Numbered from the stretch's first letter, positions 31,455-40,529 are shown. The stretch: DNA of 64,000 nt from Bacillus sp. NP157 (GCA_018889975.1 CP076546.1:744001-808000), one strand, 5' to 3'. The notes: generated from the sequence alone by a model not told the origin. Numbers and translations are program-made.

Positions 31455-32102
31455 ATGCCGGTAGCCCCTACAGACGCGCTAAAACCCCGGAAAACCCCAC
31501 GCCAGGCCCGCTCGGCGGCCACGGTTGAGGCGATTTTCGAGGCAACGATTCAGGTTTTGCGCGCCGATGGCGTCGCCGGCCTTACCACCACGCGGGTGGC
31601 CAGCCGGGCCGGCGTCTCCGTGGGCACGATGTACCAGTACTTCCCGCACAAGGAAGCCTTGCTCTACGCAGTGCTGGAGGATTATCTGGAGGATGTCGCC
31701 GTGGCGATCGAGGCGGCGGCCGAGCGCTTCCGTGGCGCGCCGCTGGCCGGGATGGCCGATGGCCTCAGCAAGGCGTACCTCGATGCCAAGATGCGCCACC
31801 TTCCCGGTTCCCAGGCGCTTTACATCGTCGCCGCGGAACTGGAGACCTCCCGCCTCATCGACGACATCGTCCGCCGCTGCGACGACGCCATCGCGCGCCT
31901 GCTCGCCACGGCGGCCGACGCACGCTTCGACGACGTCGGCCACGTGACCCTCGCGCTGCGCACGATGCTCACCGGCACCGTGCGTGCCGTCCTCGAAAAC
32001 GATGCGTCGCCCAAGTCACTCGCGATGCTCCGCGCCGAACTGCCGGTGATGTGCCGCGCTTACCTGCTGGCGGCGTCGCGTCAGGTCGGCGTGTCGACCT
32101 GA
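31455..32102 (+). CDS. TetR/AcrR-family regulator of the adjacent SDR gene
   Basis: 215 residues. The helix-turn-helix (TTTRVASRAGVSVGTMYQYFP, about 44-64) follows a basic N-terminus, and the C-terminal half is a helical ligand domain. There is no clear ribosome-binding site before the ATG. Divergent from the SDR gene, whose product may act on the inducing compound. Its 3' end overlaps the convergent DUF4272 gene by 22 bp. Confidence 0.85.
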   Translation: MPVAPTDALKPRKTPRQARSAATVEAIFEATIQVLRADGVAGLTTTRVASRAGVSVGTMYQYFPHKEALLYAVLEDYLEDVAVAIEAAAERFRGAPLAGMADGLSKAYLDAKMRHLPGSQALYIVAAELETSRLIDDIVRRCDDAIARLLATAADARFDDVGHVTLALRTMLTGTVRAVLENDASPKSLAMLRAELPVMCRAYLLAASRQVGVST

Positions 32103-33178
32103 TCCCAGTCGGCGTCCTCGAAGCGGACCAGCCAGTTCAATGCATGGTGCCGTTCGACCACCACGCCGGGGATCACGCCAGGGACCGGTTCGCGACGCCC
32201 CAGTTCCGCCTCGCGCGTGGCCCAGTGCAGGCGATAGATCCTGTCCAGCGCGTCGAGGATCTCGCCGGCAGGGCGTAGCCGGGCCTGCCGTTGCCACTCA
32301 GGCGTCACGGTATCGAGCACGGTGCCGCTGAGCGTGGCCACGTCGCAGATCGCATCGGCGCCGCCCAGCGTGGGCCAGATGCCCGCCGCCCAGGCAAGCA
32401 GGGCGAGGCTTTCGTAACGCCAGCCGAACTGGTTCACCGCGTTGTCGTCGGGCTCGGCGGCTTCCAGGAAAGCGAGCTCATCCGTCGAAAGGTGGTCGAA
32501 GGCCATGGGCAGGCGCTCGCGTACCATGCCGAGGTCGAGCCGTTCGTTTTCGCGCACGCTTTCGGCGTAAGTGCTGACGACGAGCAGGGCAGCGATGCGG
32601 CCGGCCACCTCGGCGGCCGAACGCCAGCGCACTTCGTCGCCACCGATCACCGGCGGCAGGCTCTCGGGCACGCGAATGCCCTGGCCGGCCAGCCACGCAT
32701 CGCCGGCGGCCTTGCGCTGCCACGCATCGGCCGGATGGGGCACGCTCGCGCCGTCGTCGCCGGCACCCTGGCCATCGATCAACACCCGCCCAAACGCATC
32801 GCGCACGCTACCGTCTTCGACGAAGACCACGGCGTTGGCCTGCGCCGCCCACGCCGCGAAGGCGTCCATCGACGCATCGGGAACGCGCAGGCTGACGTGG
32901 TGGCGCACGCGCTGGAGATGGCGCATCAGGTGATAGCGCGTGCGCGTCATCTGGCCGTCGCCGCGGCTCAACACGTAGCCGATGAAGCCACCGAGGTGTT
33001 CGCGCAGTGCGGGGTCGTCGAGGTCGCGCTGGCCAGCGATCGCATGCGTGAACGCAAGGGCTGGCAGGGGGCTGGTCGTAGCGTAGACGTTGTAGAGGCC
33101 GCCGCCGTTGCCAGGCGTATCCTCGGTGCCCGCCGCGGGCGCGTTGCCGCGAAGAAGGGATTTCAGGCGATTGAACAT
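32081..33178 (-). CDS. DUF4272-containing protein
   Basis: 365 residues. The C-terminal half has the DUF4272 features: SAAEVAGRIAALLVVSTYAE, FLEAAEPDDNAVNQFGWRYESLALLAWAAG. The N-terminal part (about 25-150) is a separate alpha/beta region beginning GGGLYNVYATTSPLPALAF. Cytoplasmic, no signal peptide. The family's role is unestablished, though such proteins often occur near toxin-immunity loci. It is divergent from a SUFU-like gene, with 72 bp between starts, and its end overlaps the TetR gene. Confidence 0.7.
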   Translation of the reverse strand: MFNRLKSLLRGNAPAAGTEDTPGNGGGLYNVYATTSPLPALAFTHAIAGQRDLDDPALREHLGGFIGYVLSRGDGQMTRTRYHLMRHLQRVRHHVSLRVPDASMDAFAAWAAQANAVVFVEDGSVRDAFGRVLIDGQGAGDDGASVPHPADAWQRKAAGDAWLAGQGIRVPESLPPVIGGDEVRWRSAAEVAGRIAALLVVSTYAESVRENERLDLGMVRERLPMAFDHLSTDELAFLEAAEPDDNAVNQFGWRYESLALLAWAAGIWPTLGGADAICDVATLSGTVLDTVTPEWQRQARLRPAGEILDALDRIYRLHWATREAELGRREPVPGVIPGVVVERHHALNWLVRFEDADWDQVDTPT

Positions 33179-33250
33179 GGCGTCCTGCACTGTTTGCGCG
33201 AGATTTGCGCGATGATACACGGGCGTGTGACATCCACCATGGGAGGGGAG

Positions 33251-34036
33251 ATGGGTAAGCTTTGGAACAAGCTGCGCTCGGCGCTGGGAAAAAACGGGGA
33301 CGGGTCGCCGTCGGCGGCAACGACGCCCGCCGTGGATCCCGCCGAGGCACGTTGGCAGGAGGTCTATGCGGCGCGTGCGCGCTTCTATGAAGACCATGTC
33401 GGACCCTTGCCGGACGACATCCTGAAGATCGGACACATGTTCGGCGTGTGGCCCGGGGGCGGTCTCTTCGTCATCCCCGCCGAACGGCTCGCACCCGGCG
33501 CATGGGCCTACACCACGTTTGGTTTCACCAACCCCGACATGCCGACGGAAGTCGCGGCATCCAACGTGGCCGTCAACCATGACGACCAGGGCAGGGTGAC
33601 GCAGTCGTCGGCCGCGCTCGTCGCCAAGGTGCGCGCCGAGGCACCGGAGGGCAGCGCCGGTTATGGCTATGAGTTGCTGGTGCTGGCCCGCGAGAACGCG
33701 CAGTGGCCGCTGTGGATCCTGCAGTGGGCCGCCCAGGCCGAACTCGCCGGCGATGCGGGCATCCTCGCTCGCGTGCGCCAGTACGACGGCCTGACGGTGG
33801 AAAGCGTGCGCATCGGCACCCACGACTACGGCCACCTGCTGTTCTCGAAGGCCGTGTTGCCACTTCCGGACGGCGTCGCGCTGCCCAACGGACGCATGGA
33901 GCTGATCGTGGCCACCGTGATCACCGAAGAAGAAATGCTGTGGTCGAAGGAGCACGGGCGCGGCGCGCTGCTGGATCGCCTCGTGGCCGCAGGGGTAGGG
34001 CAATTCAGCGAACGCGCACGCGCGTCCGTCATCTGA
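33251..34036 (+). CDS. SUFU-like (suppressor-of-fused domain) protein
   Basis: 261 residues from the ATG at 33251; an in-frame ATG at 33239 is possible, since GGGAGGGGAG lies between them. The order of conserved blocks fits the SUFU domain: PGAWAYTTFGFTNPDMP, GYGYELLVLAR, WPLWILQWAAQAEL, LPDGVALPNG and ELIVATVITEEEMLW. Bacterial SUFU proteins are recognised as immunity proteins in polymorphic toxin systems (family knowledge). The cognate toxin is not identified here. The next gene encodes an exported protein. Confidence 0.65.
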   Translation: MGKLWNKLRSALGKNGDGSPSAATTPAVDPAEARWQEVYAARARFYEDHVGPLPDDILKIGHMFGVWPGGGLFVIPAERLAPGAWAYTTFGFTNPDMPTEVAASNVAVNHDDQGRVTQSSAALVAKVRAEAPEGSAGYGYELLVLARENAQWPLWILQWAAQAELAGDAGILARVRQYDGLTVESVRIGTHDYGHLLFSKAVLPLPDGVALPNGRMELIVATVITEEEMLWSKEHGRGALLDRLVAAGVGQFSERARASVI

Positions 34037-34050
34037 CCAGGGAGAGGAAC

Positions 34051-34671
34051 ATGACAAACGCATTTCGCACGGGCGCGTGGATCGTCGGCGTGGGCCTGGC
34101 CGGCGCGTGGCCTGGCATGGCGGCGGCAGCCACGGCGGCGCCGGGCCTTTCCGCGGACGCCTACGCCGTGGCGGCAGCGGTGCTGCGCGATACGTACCCA
34201 TCCGACGCGAAGAAAATCGTCCTGCTCGGGACGCGCACGGCCACGTTTGCCTGCAACCCGTCCGCCGACATCGGATTCGATGTCGGCGGTTGCAGTGGCA
34301 TGCGCGTGGCCAGCGCTACGGCCGACGAGGTGATGGATGCTGTGCAGGCCCAATTGCCCACGGTGGCGGGTGAGCTAAGGCAGAAGCTGATGCGGGAGGT
34401 GGCGGTCTCGTCGCCGATCGACCAGGCGCTGCCGACCGACGTACCGCAATACGTCGCCGCCGCACCTGGCGGCAAGAAGACATCGGGAGATCCCGAATTC
34501 GCCTTCTACATGTCGCGCCCCGCCATCTCGGCCGACGGCAAGCGGGCCCTGATCTACGTAGGCATCGTCCGCTGGAACGCCAACCTGGAGGGTTCGGAAG
34601 GGCGGTATGTCTACCTTGAGAAGGGCAAGGCCTGGACGGTGAAGGGCTCGGCGCGGGTCTGGCGGATGTAA
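34051..34671 (+). CDS. exported protein of unknown function
   Basis: 206 residues with signal peptide (IVGVGLAGAWPGMAAAATAA) and ribosome-binding site GGGAGAGG. Two cysteines (FACNPS and VGGCSG) could form a disulfide. The C-terminus RYVYLEKGKAWTVKGSARVW looks like a beta-rich ending. No recognised family. It starts 14 bases after the SUFU-like gene, so they are probably co-transcribed. Confidence 0.65.
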   Translation: MTNAFRTGAWIVGVGLAGAWPGMAAAATAAPGLSADAYAVAAAVLRDTYPSDAKKIVLLGTRTATFACNPSADIGFDVGGCSGMRVASATADEVMDAVQAQLPTVAGELRQKLMREVAVSSPIDQALPTDVPQYVAAAPGGKKTSGDPEFAFYMSRPAISADGKRALIYVGIVRWNANLEGSEGRYVYLEKGKAWTVKGSARVWRM

Positions 34672-34820
34672 CGGCTGGCAGCATCGCGGGTCGCCGATTA
34701 CCCGAATCCGTGTAGGTGTACGCCGCGTCGCCGTGTCGGAATGGGACGTCATGGCGACGCCATGCGCGCGGTTCCACCTGCGCATGTTCGGCCAACGGCA
34801 CGCAACGTCGCTGCATCCCA

Positions 34821-34844
34821 CACCGCGCCCACCCGGGCGCGGTG
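34821..34844. other. 24-bp GC palindrome in a 243-bp gap
   Basis: CACCGCGCCC-ACCC-GGGCGCGGTG hairpin about 70 bp before the cytolysin-like gene; it may end the preceding transcript. Nothing else clear in 34672-34914 apart from the AAGGAG ribosome-binding site of the next gene. Confidence 0.5.
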
Positions 34845-34914
34845 AGTTTCGTCTCAGTGCATCGCTGTCAGCGATCGGTATGTTTCGCCCCGGACATACC
34901 AACAAGGAGACGTT

Positions 34915-36720
34915 ATGAAGTCCGACGCACTGAAGCGCCATGCCCTGACCGCCGCCGTCAGCTTTTGCCTGGTATGCGCCACCGCGCATGCGACGACGGC
35001 ACCGCCCAACGAGAGCGCGCACCTGATGCAGGTGGATGCCGCCGACCTTGCCGCTACCACCGAGCGGCGCGCCGAGGCCATGCAGCATTTCGCCGCCGGG
35101 CGACCCCTGCTGGTTCGTATCGGCGAGGGCGATCGCGCCGCGGTGACCCGCGCGTTCGGCGCGGCTCCGGCCATCGGCGATGCGATTTTCATGCGGGGTA
35201 GCGAGGGTGCCCTGACCATCCTTCGCCAGCCCGAGGGCAGCACGGGCTGGACACCTCGTTGGACGGCGGCGACGCAACGCGCCTTCGGTGCCTTCGAGCG
35301 GCAAGCTGCCGCCATTGTCGGCACGCGCGCCATCGCGGGTGCCGCCAACGGCGACGAGCTACCCGCAGGCCTGCCCATGCTGCGCGTCCACGAGGGTACG
35401 CTCGCCTCGGGCTCCGACGAGATGACCGGCACGTGGACGGTCACCGTCTACCGCTCGTCGACCGTGAACGAAGACGACAAGGAAATCCATGTCGAGGCAT
35501 GGCCGGTGATCCGTCCCGCGGGTGCCGGCATCGATAACGGGCATGCCGAGGGACGGAACCTGTCCGCGGCCTACCTGCCGTGGCGCTATGTCGTCAGGCA
35601 CGCGGTTACCACGGACGATACCGCGCCGGCTCTCGTCAGCTTCCTGCCCAAGAGCGACCAGCGCACGGAATTCGAGAAAACCGAGACCAACCGCAGCAAA
35701 GTGACCTTCGGTGGCAGCCTTGGCAACGCGGTTTCCGAAGACGGCAATCCGGATGCCGGGCTCGCGGCGAAGCTGCCTTTCAACCTGTCCGCGTCGTTCG
35801 AGCGCGAGGTGGGCGAGGAACTGAAATTCCGCTTCCACGACTACAGCCTCGACGCCTCGACCAACGCGCAAGGGTCGCACGTGGTATGGAGCGCGCTGAT
35901 CGATCCCAGCCTGAAGCACGTCCTGGTCGAACGGCCCCGTGTGGATGGCGTCGACCTGACCGAAAAGAAGATGACCCCGATGATGCGCAGCGCGAGCCTG
36001 GCGACCTCGTCGACGTGGGAGCTGCCCGGCGACTACGAAGGCATGGCACGGGTCACCGTCAGCGGTGGATACGATTTGAACGAAAAAAAATGGTGGTGGG
36101 ACGCCACCGAGTGGAAACACGCGGAGACCCAGCGCGAGACGTCACACCAGGCGTCGATCGACATCGACCTGGGCCATCCCTTCCTTACCCGCGAGACGAC
36201 GGTGTTGCTGCGCTCGGCGGACGCCGCGGGCGCCTGCCTCGCGCAACGCGAGGGCGAGGTCGTCATGGCACGTTGCGACCAGGCCGATCGCGGGCAGATG
36301 TGGGGGCTCGACAGCGAGGGGCGTTACATGAATCGCGCCGACGGTCGTTGCCTCGAAGCCAATGTGGATAGCAAGCGTCTCGGCATGGCCCGGTGCTCGC
36401 TGGACAATACCCAGGTGTGGGAATGGCGGGCGGACCGTATCCACAGCGGCTATGGCGACAAACGCCATCGGCTGCACGTCGATGGCAACGGGGCGCGTTT
36501 CTTCGTCGAGTCCGCCCAGTTCGACGACGTGCCGGTGAACCCGCACCATCCCGCGCTGAAGCCGTGGGCAGGCTATCCGAAGGCACCGATCGAAGGCGAG
36601 CTGGTACCCGCCCCGTTCGGACGCCAGGCCGGACACGTTCCCCGCCAGTGGTCGGATGACTTCGGCGCCGTGGGCACGACCCAGCGCTGGACCCCGGTGA
36701 TCCTGCGTGCCGGCATCTGA
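34915..36720 (+). CDS. secreted cytolysin-like protein: leukocidin-type domain plus ricin-type lectin domain
   Basis: 601 residues with signal peptide (cleaved near ATAHATT). Residues about 35-160 could be a propeptide. About 170-435 resemble the beta-sandwich/pre-stem core of the leukocidin-hemolysin family: alternating polar strands around FGGSLGNAVSEDGNPDAGL and a closing WKHAETQRETSHQASIDIDL. From about 438 a ricin-type beta-trefoil follows, with CLAQ, QMW (461-463), CLEA and QVW (500-502). This order matches Vibrio cholerae cytolysin, an oligomerising pore-former with a carbohydrate-binding trefoil. The leukocidin assignment is by eye and moderate; the lectin repeats are clearer. Confidence 0.6.
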   Translation: MKSDALKRHALTAAVSFCLVCATAHATTAPPNESAHLMQVDAADLAATTERRAEAMQHFAAGRPLLVRIGEGDRAAVTRAFGAAPAIGDAIFMRGSEGALTILRQPEGSTGWTPRWTAATQRAFGAFERQAAAIVGTRAIAGAANGDELPAGLPMLRVHEGTLASGSDEMTGTWTVTVYRSSTVNEDDKEIHVEAWPVIRPAGAGIDNGHAEGRNLSAAYLPWRYVVRHAVTTDDTAPALVSFLPKSDQRTEFEKTETNRSKVTFGGSLGNAVSEDGNPDAGLAAKLPFNLSASFEREVGEELKFRFHDYSLDASTNAQGSHVVWSALIDPSLKHVLVERPRVDGVDLTEKKMTPMMRSASLATSSTWELPGDYEGMARVTVSGGYDLNEKKWWWDATEWKHAETQRETSHQASIDIDLGHPFLTRETTVLLRSADAAGACLAQREGEVVMARCDQADRGQMWGLDSEGRYMNRADGRCLEANVDSKRLGMARCSLDNTQVWEWRADRIHSGYGDKRHRLHVDGNGARFFVESAQFDDVPVNPHHPALKPWAGYPKAPIEGELVPAPFGRQAGHVPRQWSDDFGAVGTTQRWTPVILRAGI

Positions 36721-36735
36721 CGCATCGTCCGATCG

Positions 36736-36763
36736 CGCGGGTGCTTGAATCCAAACACCCGCG
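36736..36763 (+). terminator. hairpin after the cytolysin-like gene
   Basis: CGCGGGTG / CACCCGCG stem with a 12-base loop, 16 bases after the stop. There is no T-run, so it is only a possible terminator. Confidence 0.45.
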
Positions 36764-36847
36764 TCACCGCATCCAAGCCCCTGAGACCGGGATCGCCGCC
36801 CTTCGGTGGCGTCCCGGCACAGCCACGTTGGAACAGGGGCAGGATCC

Positions 36848-38368
36848 ATGAATCGTTCGTATCGCGCACCACGCAAAAGAAGGCCGCTGGCACTAGCCGC
36901 CATGGCGCTGGCGGCCTGTTGTGCATCGTCGGCAGCATTCGCCACCAGCACTGCGCTGCCCGCCACCCCGGTGGGCAGCATCGCCGGCGAGCTCGTCCAG
37001 CACCTGAATACCGATAACCCGACGCAGATGCAGCAGTGGCTGTCAGGCGTCCTCGCAGCGTCCCTGTCCAGGGAGGATCGCGATGACCTCGTGGCAAACC
37101 TGGTCAAGGCGGTCGGCCGTGGCGAGCACTACGACGTGTTCGACGTGCAGACCGATCCACGGCGACCTGGCCTGCTCGAACTCGTCGTCAGGGCAGGGCA
37201 TGCGAACAAGCTCGGCCTGTTCTTCCTGATGGCCGATCCGTCCCACCCTGGCCAGCTGGGCCAGGCCGGCGTCGCCCCGATGGACGATCCGGCGCTGTAC
37301 GCGGGTTGGCCCAAACAGGTCGATTCGCCCGCGGCCATCGCGCCGTTGCTGCACGCGACGTTGGAAAAGCTCGTTGCCACGGCGGATTTTTCCGGCTGCG
37401 TCACCGTGGTGCAGGCCGGCAACACGGTCTTCAACGCGTGCCGCGGCCTCGCCGAACGAAACTTCGCCGTTCCGATCGATGCCACGACGCGCTTCCACGT
37501 CGGATCGCTGGACAAGATGTTCACCGCCGTGGCGATCGCCCAGCTGGTCGAGGCGGGCAAGCTGTCGTGGGACGCGACGCTGGCGGAGCTGGTCCCGGAG
37601 TATCCGGATCAAGTCGCGGCGCGGCACATCACCGTATGGCAGTTGCTCCACCACACCGCCGGCCTGGGCGACTTCCTCGTGCCTGGGTATCTGCAGCACA
37701 GCGAGGCCTACCTGGAACCGCGCGACTACCTTGGCCTGATCGCGAAGCAACCCGTGCAGGCCGCGCCCGGCAAGCAATGGATCTACAGCAATGCGGGCTA
37801 CATGCTGCTGGGGCGCATCGTCGAGAACGTATCCGGCGAGCGCTACGAAGACTATGTGCAACGACACGTGTTCACGCCGGCGGGGATGCACGACACCGGC
37901 TTCGATCGCCTCGACGAAGTGACCCCGAAGCTTGCCGTGGGCTACTACCGCGACGGCGTGTTCGCGTCGCAGTGGAAACCCGCCTGGTCGAAGCTGGGCG
38001 TGAAGGGCGGCCCGGCCGGTGGCGGATATGCCACCAATGCCGATCTCCTGCGTTTCGCCGGCGCGCTGCGCGACGGCAGGCTGGTCAAGGGCGCGACCCT
38101 CGATAAGATGTTCGCCGACGAAGTGCCGGCGGGTCCGGGTGCGTATGCTGCCGGCTTTGGCGATCGCCCATCGCACGGCGATCACGTGCGTGGCCATGCC
38201 GGCGGCATCGAGGGGACCACGGCTAGCCTGCAGATGGTGTGGAATGCCCACGCCGCGATCGCCATCACCAGTAACGAAGGGCCGTCGGAAACCTGGATGC
38301 TCGCCGAACACATCGCCGACCTGCTCGCGAGCCTGCCCCCGGCTTCCACCCCTACCCAGACGCCTTGA
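36848..38368 (+). CDS. exported serine hydrolase, beta-lactamase class C / D-Ala-D-Ala peptidase fold
   Basis: 506 residues with a signal peptide, possibly lipid-linked (LAACCASS). An N-terminal domain of about 150 residues, of the kind seen as an extra module in secreted hydrolases, precedes the catalytic domain. SxxK is S220-LDK223 (VGSLDKMF) and YxN is Y313-SN315; a C-terminal GHAGGIEGTT replaces KTG, as is common in esterase-like members. It could cleave peptides, esters or beta-lactams. First gene of a run with a DUF6249 membrane protein, an ECF sigma factor and a small membrane protein. Confidence 0.85.
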   Translation: MNRSYRAPRKRRPLALAAMALAACCASSAAFATSTALPATPVGSIAGELVQHLNTDNPTQMQQWLSGVLAASLSREDRDDLVANLVKAVGRGEHYDVFDVQTDPRRPGLLELVVRAGHANKLGLFFLMADPSHPGQLGQAGVAPMDDPALYAGWPKQVDSPAAIAPLLHATLEKLVATADFSGCVTVVQAGNTVFNACRGLAERNFAVPIDATTRFHVGSLDKMFTAVAIAQLVEAGKLSWDATLAELVPEYPDQVAARHITVWQLLHHTAGLGDFLVPGYLQHSEAYLEPRDYLGLIAKQPVQAAPGKQWIYSNAGYMLLGRIVENVSGERYEDYVQRHVFTPAGMHDTGFDRLDEVTPKLAVGYYRDGVFASQWKPAWSKLGVKGGPAGGGYATNADLLRFAGALRDGRLVKGATLDKMFADEVPAGPGAYAAGFGDRPSHGDHVRGHAGGIEGTTASLQMVWNAHAAIAITSNEGPSETWMLAEHIADLLASLPPASTPTQTP

Positions 38369-38381
38369 ACGGAGCACGACC

Positions 38382-38753
38382 ATGGAAGCTTTCCTGATCA
38401 TTCCCCTCATCACGATGGCCGCGCCGGTGCTCATCGTCCTGATCGCCATGCGTTACCGCTATGTGCAGACCCAGGCGCGCTATCGCACCTTGCTGGCACT
38501 CGCCGACAAGGGTGTCGCCTTGCCGCCGGAATTGGTGACGGAAGCCAGTGCGCCGTTCTCCGAACGCCGCCGGGCGCTTGTGCTGATCGGTGCCGGTGTC
38601 GGCATCAGTCTTACCGTGCTCGTGCTTCCCGGCCACTTCGACAACGGCCAGGCGTTGAGCAGCTTGTGGGGCCTGGGCCTGCTGCCCTTGATGACGGGAC
38701 TTGGCTACCTCGCCAGCTGGTGGCTGAACTGGCGCGGCAACGCGCGTGGCTGA
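38382..38753 (+). CDS. DUF6249-like inner-membrane protein
   Basis: 123 residues. An N-terminal helix (LIIPLITMAAPVLIVLIAM), then RYRYVQTQARYRTLLALADKGVALPPEL, and two further helices. This pattern occurs in small proteins encoded with ECF sigma factors in Xanthomonads. Ribosome-binding site GGAG; its last 8 bases overlap the sigma gene. Function unknown. Confidence 0.75.
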   Translation: MEAFLIIPLITMAAPVLIVLIAMRYRYVQTQARYRTLLALADKGVALPPELVTEASAPFSERRRALVLIGAGVGISLTVLVLPGHFDNGQALSSLWGLGLLPLMTGLGYLASWWLNWRGNARG

Positions 38754-39321
38754 CAGCGACGCCGGGTCGCGCATCGACCAGGCGCTCGTCGCCCGCGTGC
38801 TGCTGGGCGACGACCGTCGCGCGTTCGAGCAACTGGTGCGACGCCACCAGGGCATGGTCCGCGCGCAGCTCGGCCGGCTATGCCACGGTGACATGGCCGC
38901 GGCCGACGACATCGCACAGGAGACCTTCCTGCTGGTGTGGCGCAAGCTCGACCAGTTCCGCCAGCAGGCGAAGTTTTCCACGTGGGTGTATCGCGTTGCG
39001 TATACCTGTTTCCTGCAGTCGCGCAGGAAGTCATCGGTGGTGGATCCCGACGCCTCCGACGCGGCGATGGAGCATGCACAGGCGCCCGCGCATGACCTCG
39101 ACCTGCGACTCGACCTGGCCCGGGCCATGCGTCACCTGTCCGCGCCGGAGCAGGCCGTGTTGGTGCATTGCGTGCAAATGGGACTTAGCCATGACGAAGC
39201 GGCGTATGTGCTCGACTTGCCGCTCGGCACGGTGAAAACCCATGTGTTGCGCGGCAAGGCCAGGCTCAGGGAGCACCTTGCCGCATGGCGTCCGAATGAA
39301 AGCGAGGAGTCTTCACCATGA
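38746..39321 (+). CDS. ECF-type RNA polymerase sigma factor
   Basis: 191 residues, GTG start within the end of the preceding gene. Region 2: RAFEQLVRRHQGMVRAQL through DDIAQETFLLVWRKLDQFR and FSTWVYRVAYT. Region 4: APEQAVLVHCVQMGLSHDEAAYVLDLPLGTVKTH. Directs RNA polymerase to an unknown regulon. The following gene overlaps by ATGA and encodes a one- or two-helix membrane protein that could act as anti-sigma factor, though no zinc-binding HxxxCxxC motif is present. Confidence 0.92.
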   Translation: MADSDAGSRIDQALVARVLLGDDRRAFEQLVRRHQGMVRAQLGRLCHGDMAAADDIAQETFLLVWRKLDQFRQQAKFSTWVYRVAYTCFLQSRRKSSVVDPDASDAAMEHAQAPAHDLDLRLDLARAMRHLSAPEQAVLVHCVQMGLSHDEAAYVLDLPLGTVKTHVLRGKARLREHLAAWRPNESEESSP

Positions 39322-39641
39322 ATCACCCTGACGATTCGATTGATGCCCTGCTGCGGCAGGCGTTCGATGGCCCCGTGGCGGACGACGGCTTCGTCGACCG
39401 GCTGATGCCGCGCATCCCTACGCGGAAACCACGCCGCGCGGCATGGCCGCTGCTGGCCGGTGTCGCTGGTGGTGGGGTAGCCTGCTTCCTCAGCTTGCAG
39501 CAGGTGCCGCTGTGGCGGGGCGCCTGGCACGACCTCATGGCCGGCCGGCTCTCGGCGGGCGTCGTGGTGGTGGCGGGATGCATGGTCGTGATGGCGGTGC
39601 TTGCGATGACGTGGTCGTTGTTCGAGCTGGAGGACCGCTGA
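39318..39641 (+). CDS. small membrane protein, possible anti-sigma factor
   Basis: 107 residues. Cytoplasmic N-terminus with SIDALLRQAFDGPVADDGFVDRLMPRI, then two membrane helices. Overlaps the sigma gene by 4 bp, so the two are translationally coupled. The N-terminal sequence resembles the short regulatory regions of membrane proteins paired with ECF factors. Anti-sigma role inferred from coupling and topology only. Confidence 0.7.
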   Translation: MNHPDDSIDALLRQAFDGPVADDGFVDRLMPRIPTRKPRRAAWPLLAGVAGGGVACFLSLQQVPLWRGAWHDLMAGRLSAGVVVVAGCMVVMAVLAMTWSLFELEDR

Positions 39642-39745
39642 GGTTTCCTCGTCGCCGGGCGCCGCGTGGATGGGCCGGGCCCGGGGCAGGCTAGCCAGCA
39701 AGCATGCGCCATGGCATCGTGCGGTCAACCAAGGGGAGTCAGGGA

Positions 39746-40525
39746 ATGATGAAGCGCTGGATCGTTTGGACGATGGTTGCCGCGATGGCGCTGGCGGGAT
39801 GCTCGAAGCACCCCCCGATGAGCAGCGCCCCGATGGCCGGGCAGAAGGCGAAGCAGGAAGCGCTGCTGGCGTATTCGCACTGGATGGACGTGCGATTGCC
39901 GGCGGAAGCGATCCCGGCACGCATCGATGCGGTGCGCAAAGCCTGTCTCGATGCGACCTTCGGCGCATGCAACCTGCTCGCGGTGGACGAAAGCGACGCT
40001 AGTGGCTCGATCACCGTGCGGATCGTCCCCGACGGCGTCGAGGGGTTGACGTCCCTTGGCTCGAAGGGCGGCAAGGTCGCCTCGCGCCGTACCTCGGCGG
40101 AAGACATTTCCCAGGCCGTCCACGATACACAGCGTGATCGGGATCAACTGGAAGCGTACGCGAAGCGGCTCGACGACATTGCCGCGCGCAAGGATCTCGG
40201 TGTCAGCGACCTGCTGACGGTCAGCCACGAGCAGGCTGAGGTGGCGCAGAAACGCCGTGCGCTGGAAAACACTGCCGCCGAACAGAAACATCGCCTCGAT
40301 ACCAACGAGCTGCGCATCAGTTACAGCGATCCGCGTGTCCATGCAAACCGCCTCGGCTTCTCCGACCTCGGCGACTCCTTGCTGGACGACATGATCGAAG
40401 GCCTGCAGGGCGCGCTGTCCGCGCTCGCCCAAGGCCTGCCGTTCCTGATCCTGGGATTCCCGCTCGCCCTGCTGTGGTACTGGCTGTGGCGCAAGGCGAC
40501 GCGCCGGTGGCGAACGCCGCGGTGA
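39746..40525 (+). CDS. DUF4349 lipoprotein
   Basis: 259 residues from the first of two adjacent ATGs. Lipobox LAGC near residue 19; then the DUF4349 pattern: a beta region, coiled coil (DISQAVHDTQRDRDQLEAYAKRLDDI...AEVAQKRRALENTAAEQ) and a C-terminal membrane helix (LPFLILGFPLALLWYWLW). Members are anchored in the cell envelope; function unknown. It ends 4 bp from the convergent toxin-antitoxin fusion gene. Confidence 0.8.
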   Translation: MMKRWIVWTMVAAMALAGCSKHPPMSSAPMAGQKAKQEALLAYSHWMDVRLPAEAIPARIDAVRKACLDATFGACNLLAVDESDASGSITVRIVPDGVEGLTSLGSKGGKVASRRTSAEDISQAVHDTQRDRDQLEAYAKRLDDIAARKDLGVSDLLTVSHEQAEVAQKRRALENTAAEQKHRLDTNELRISYSDPRVHANRLGFSDLGDSLLDDMIEGLQGALSALAQGLPFLILGFPLALLWYWLWRKATRRWRTPR

Positions 40526-40529
40526 TGGA

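Noticed and set aside
39318-39641. Typical zinc-binding anti-sigma factor
   Set aside because: No HxxxCxxC motif; the anti-sigma role rests only on coupling and topology.
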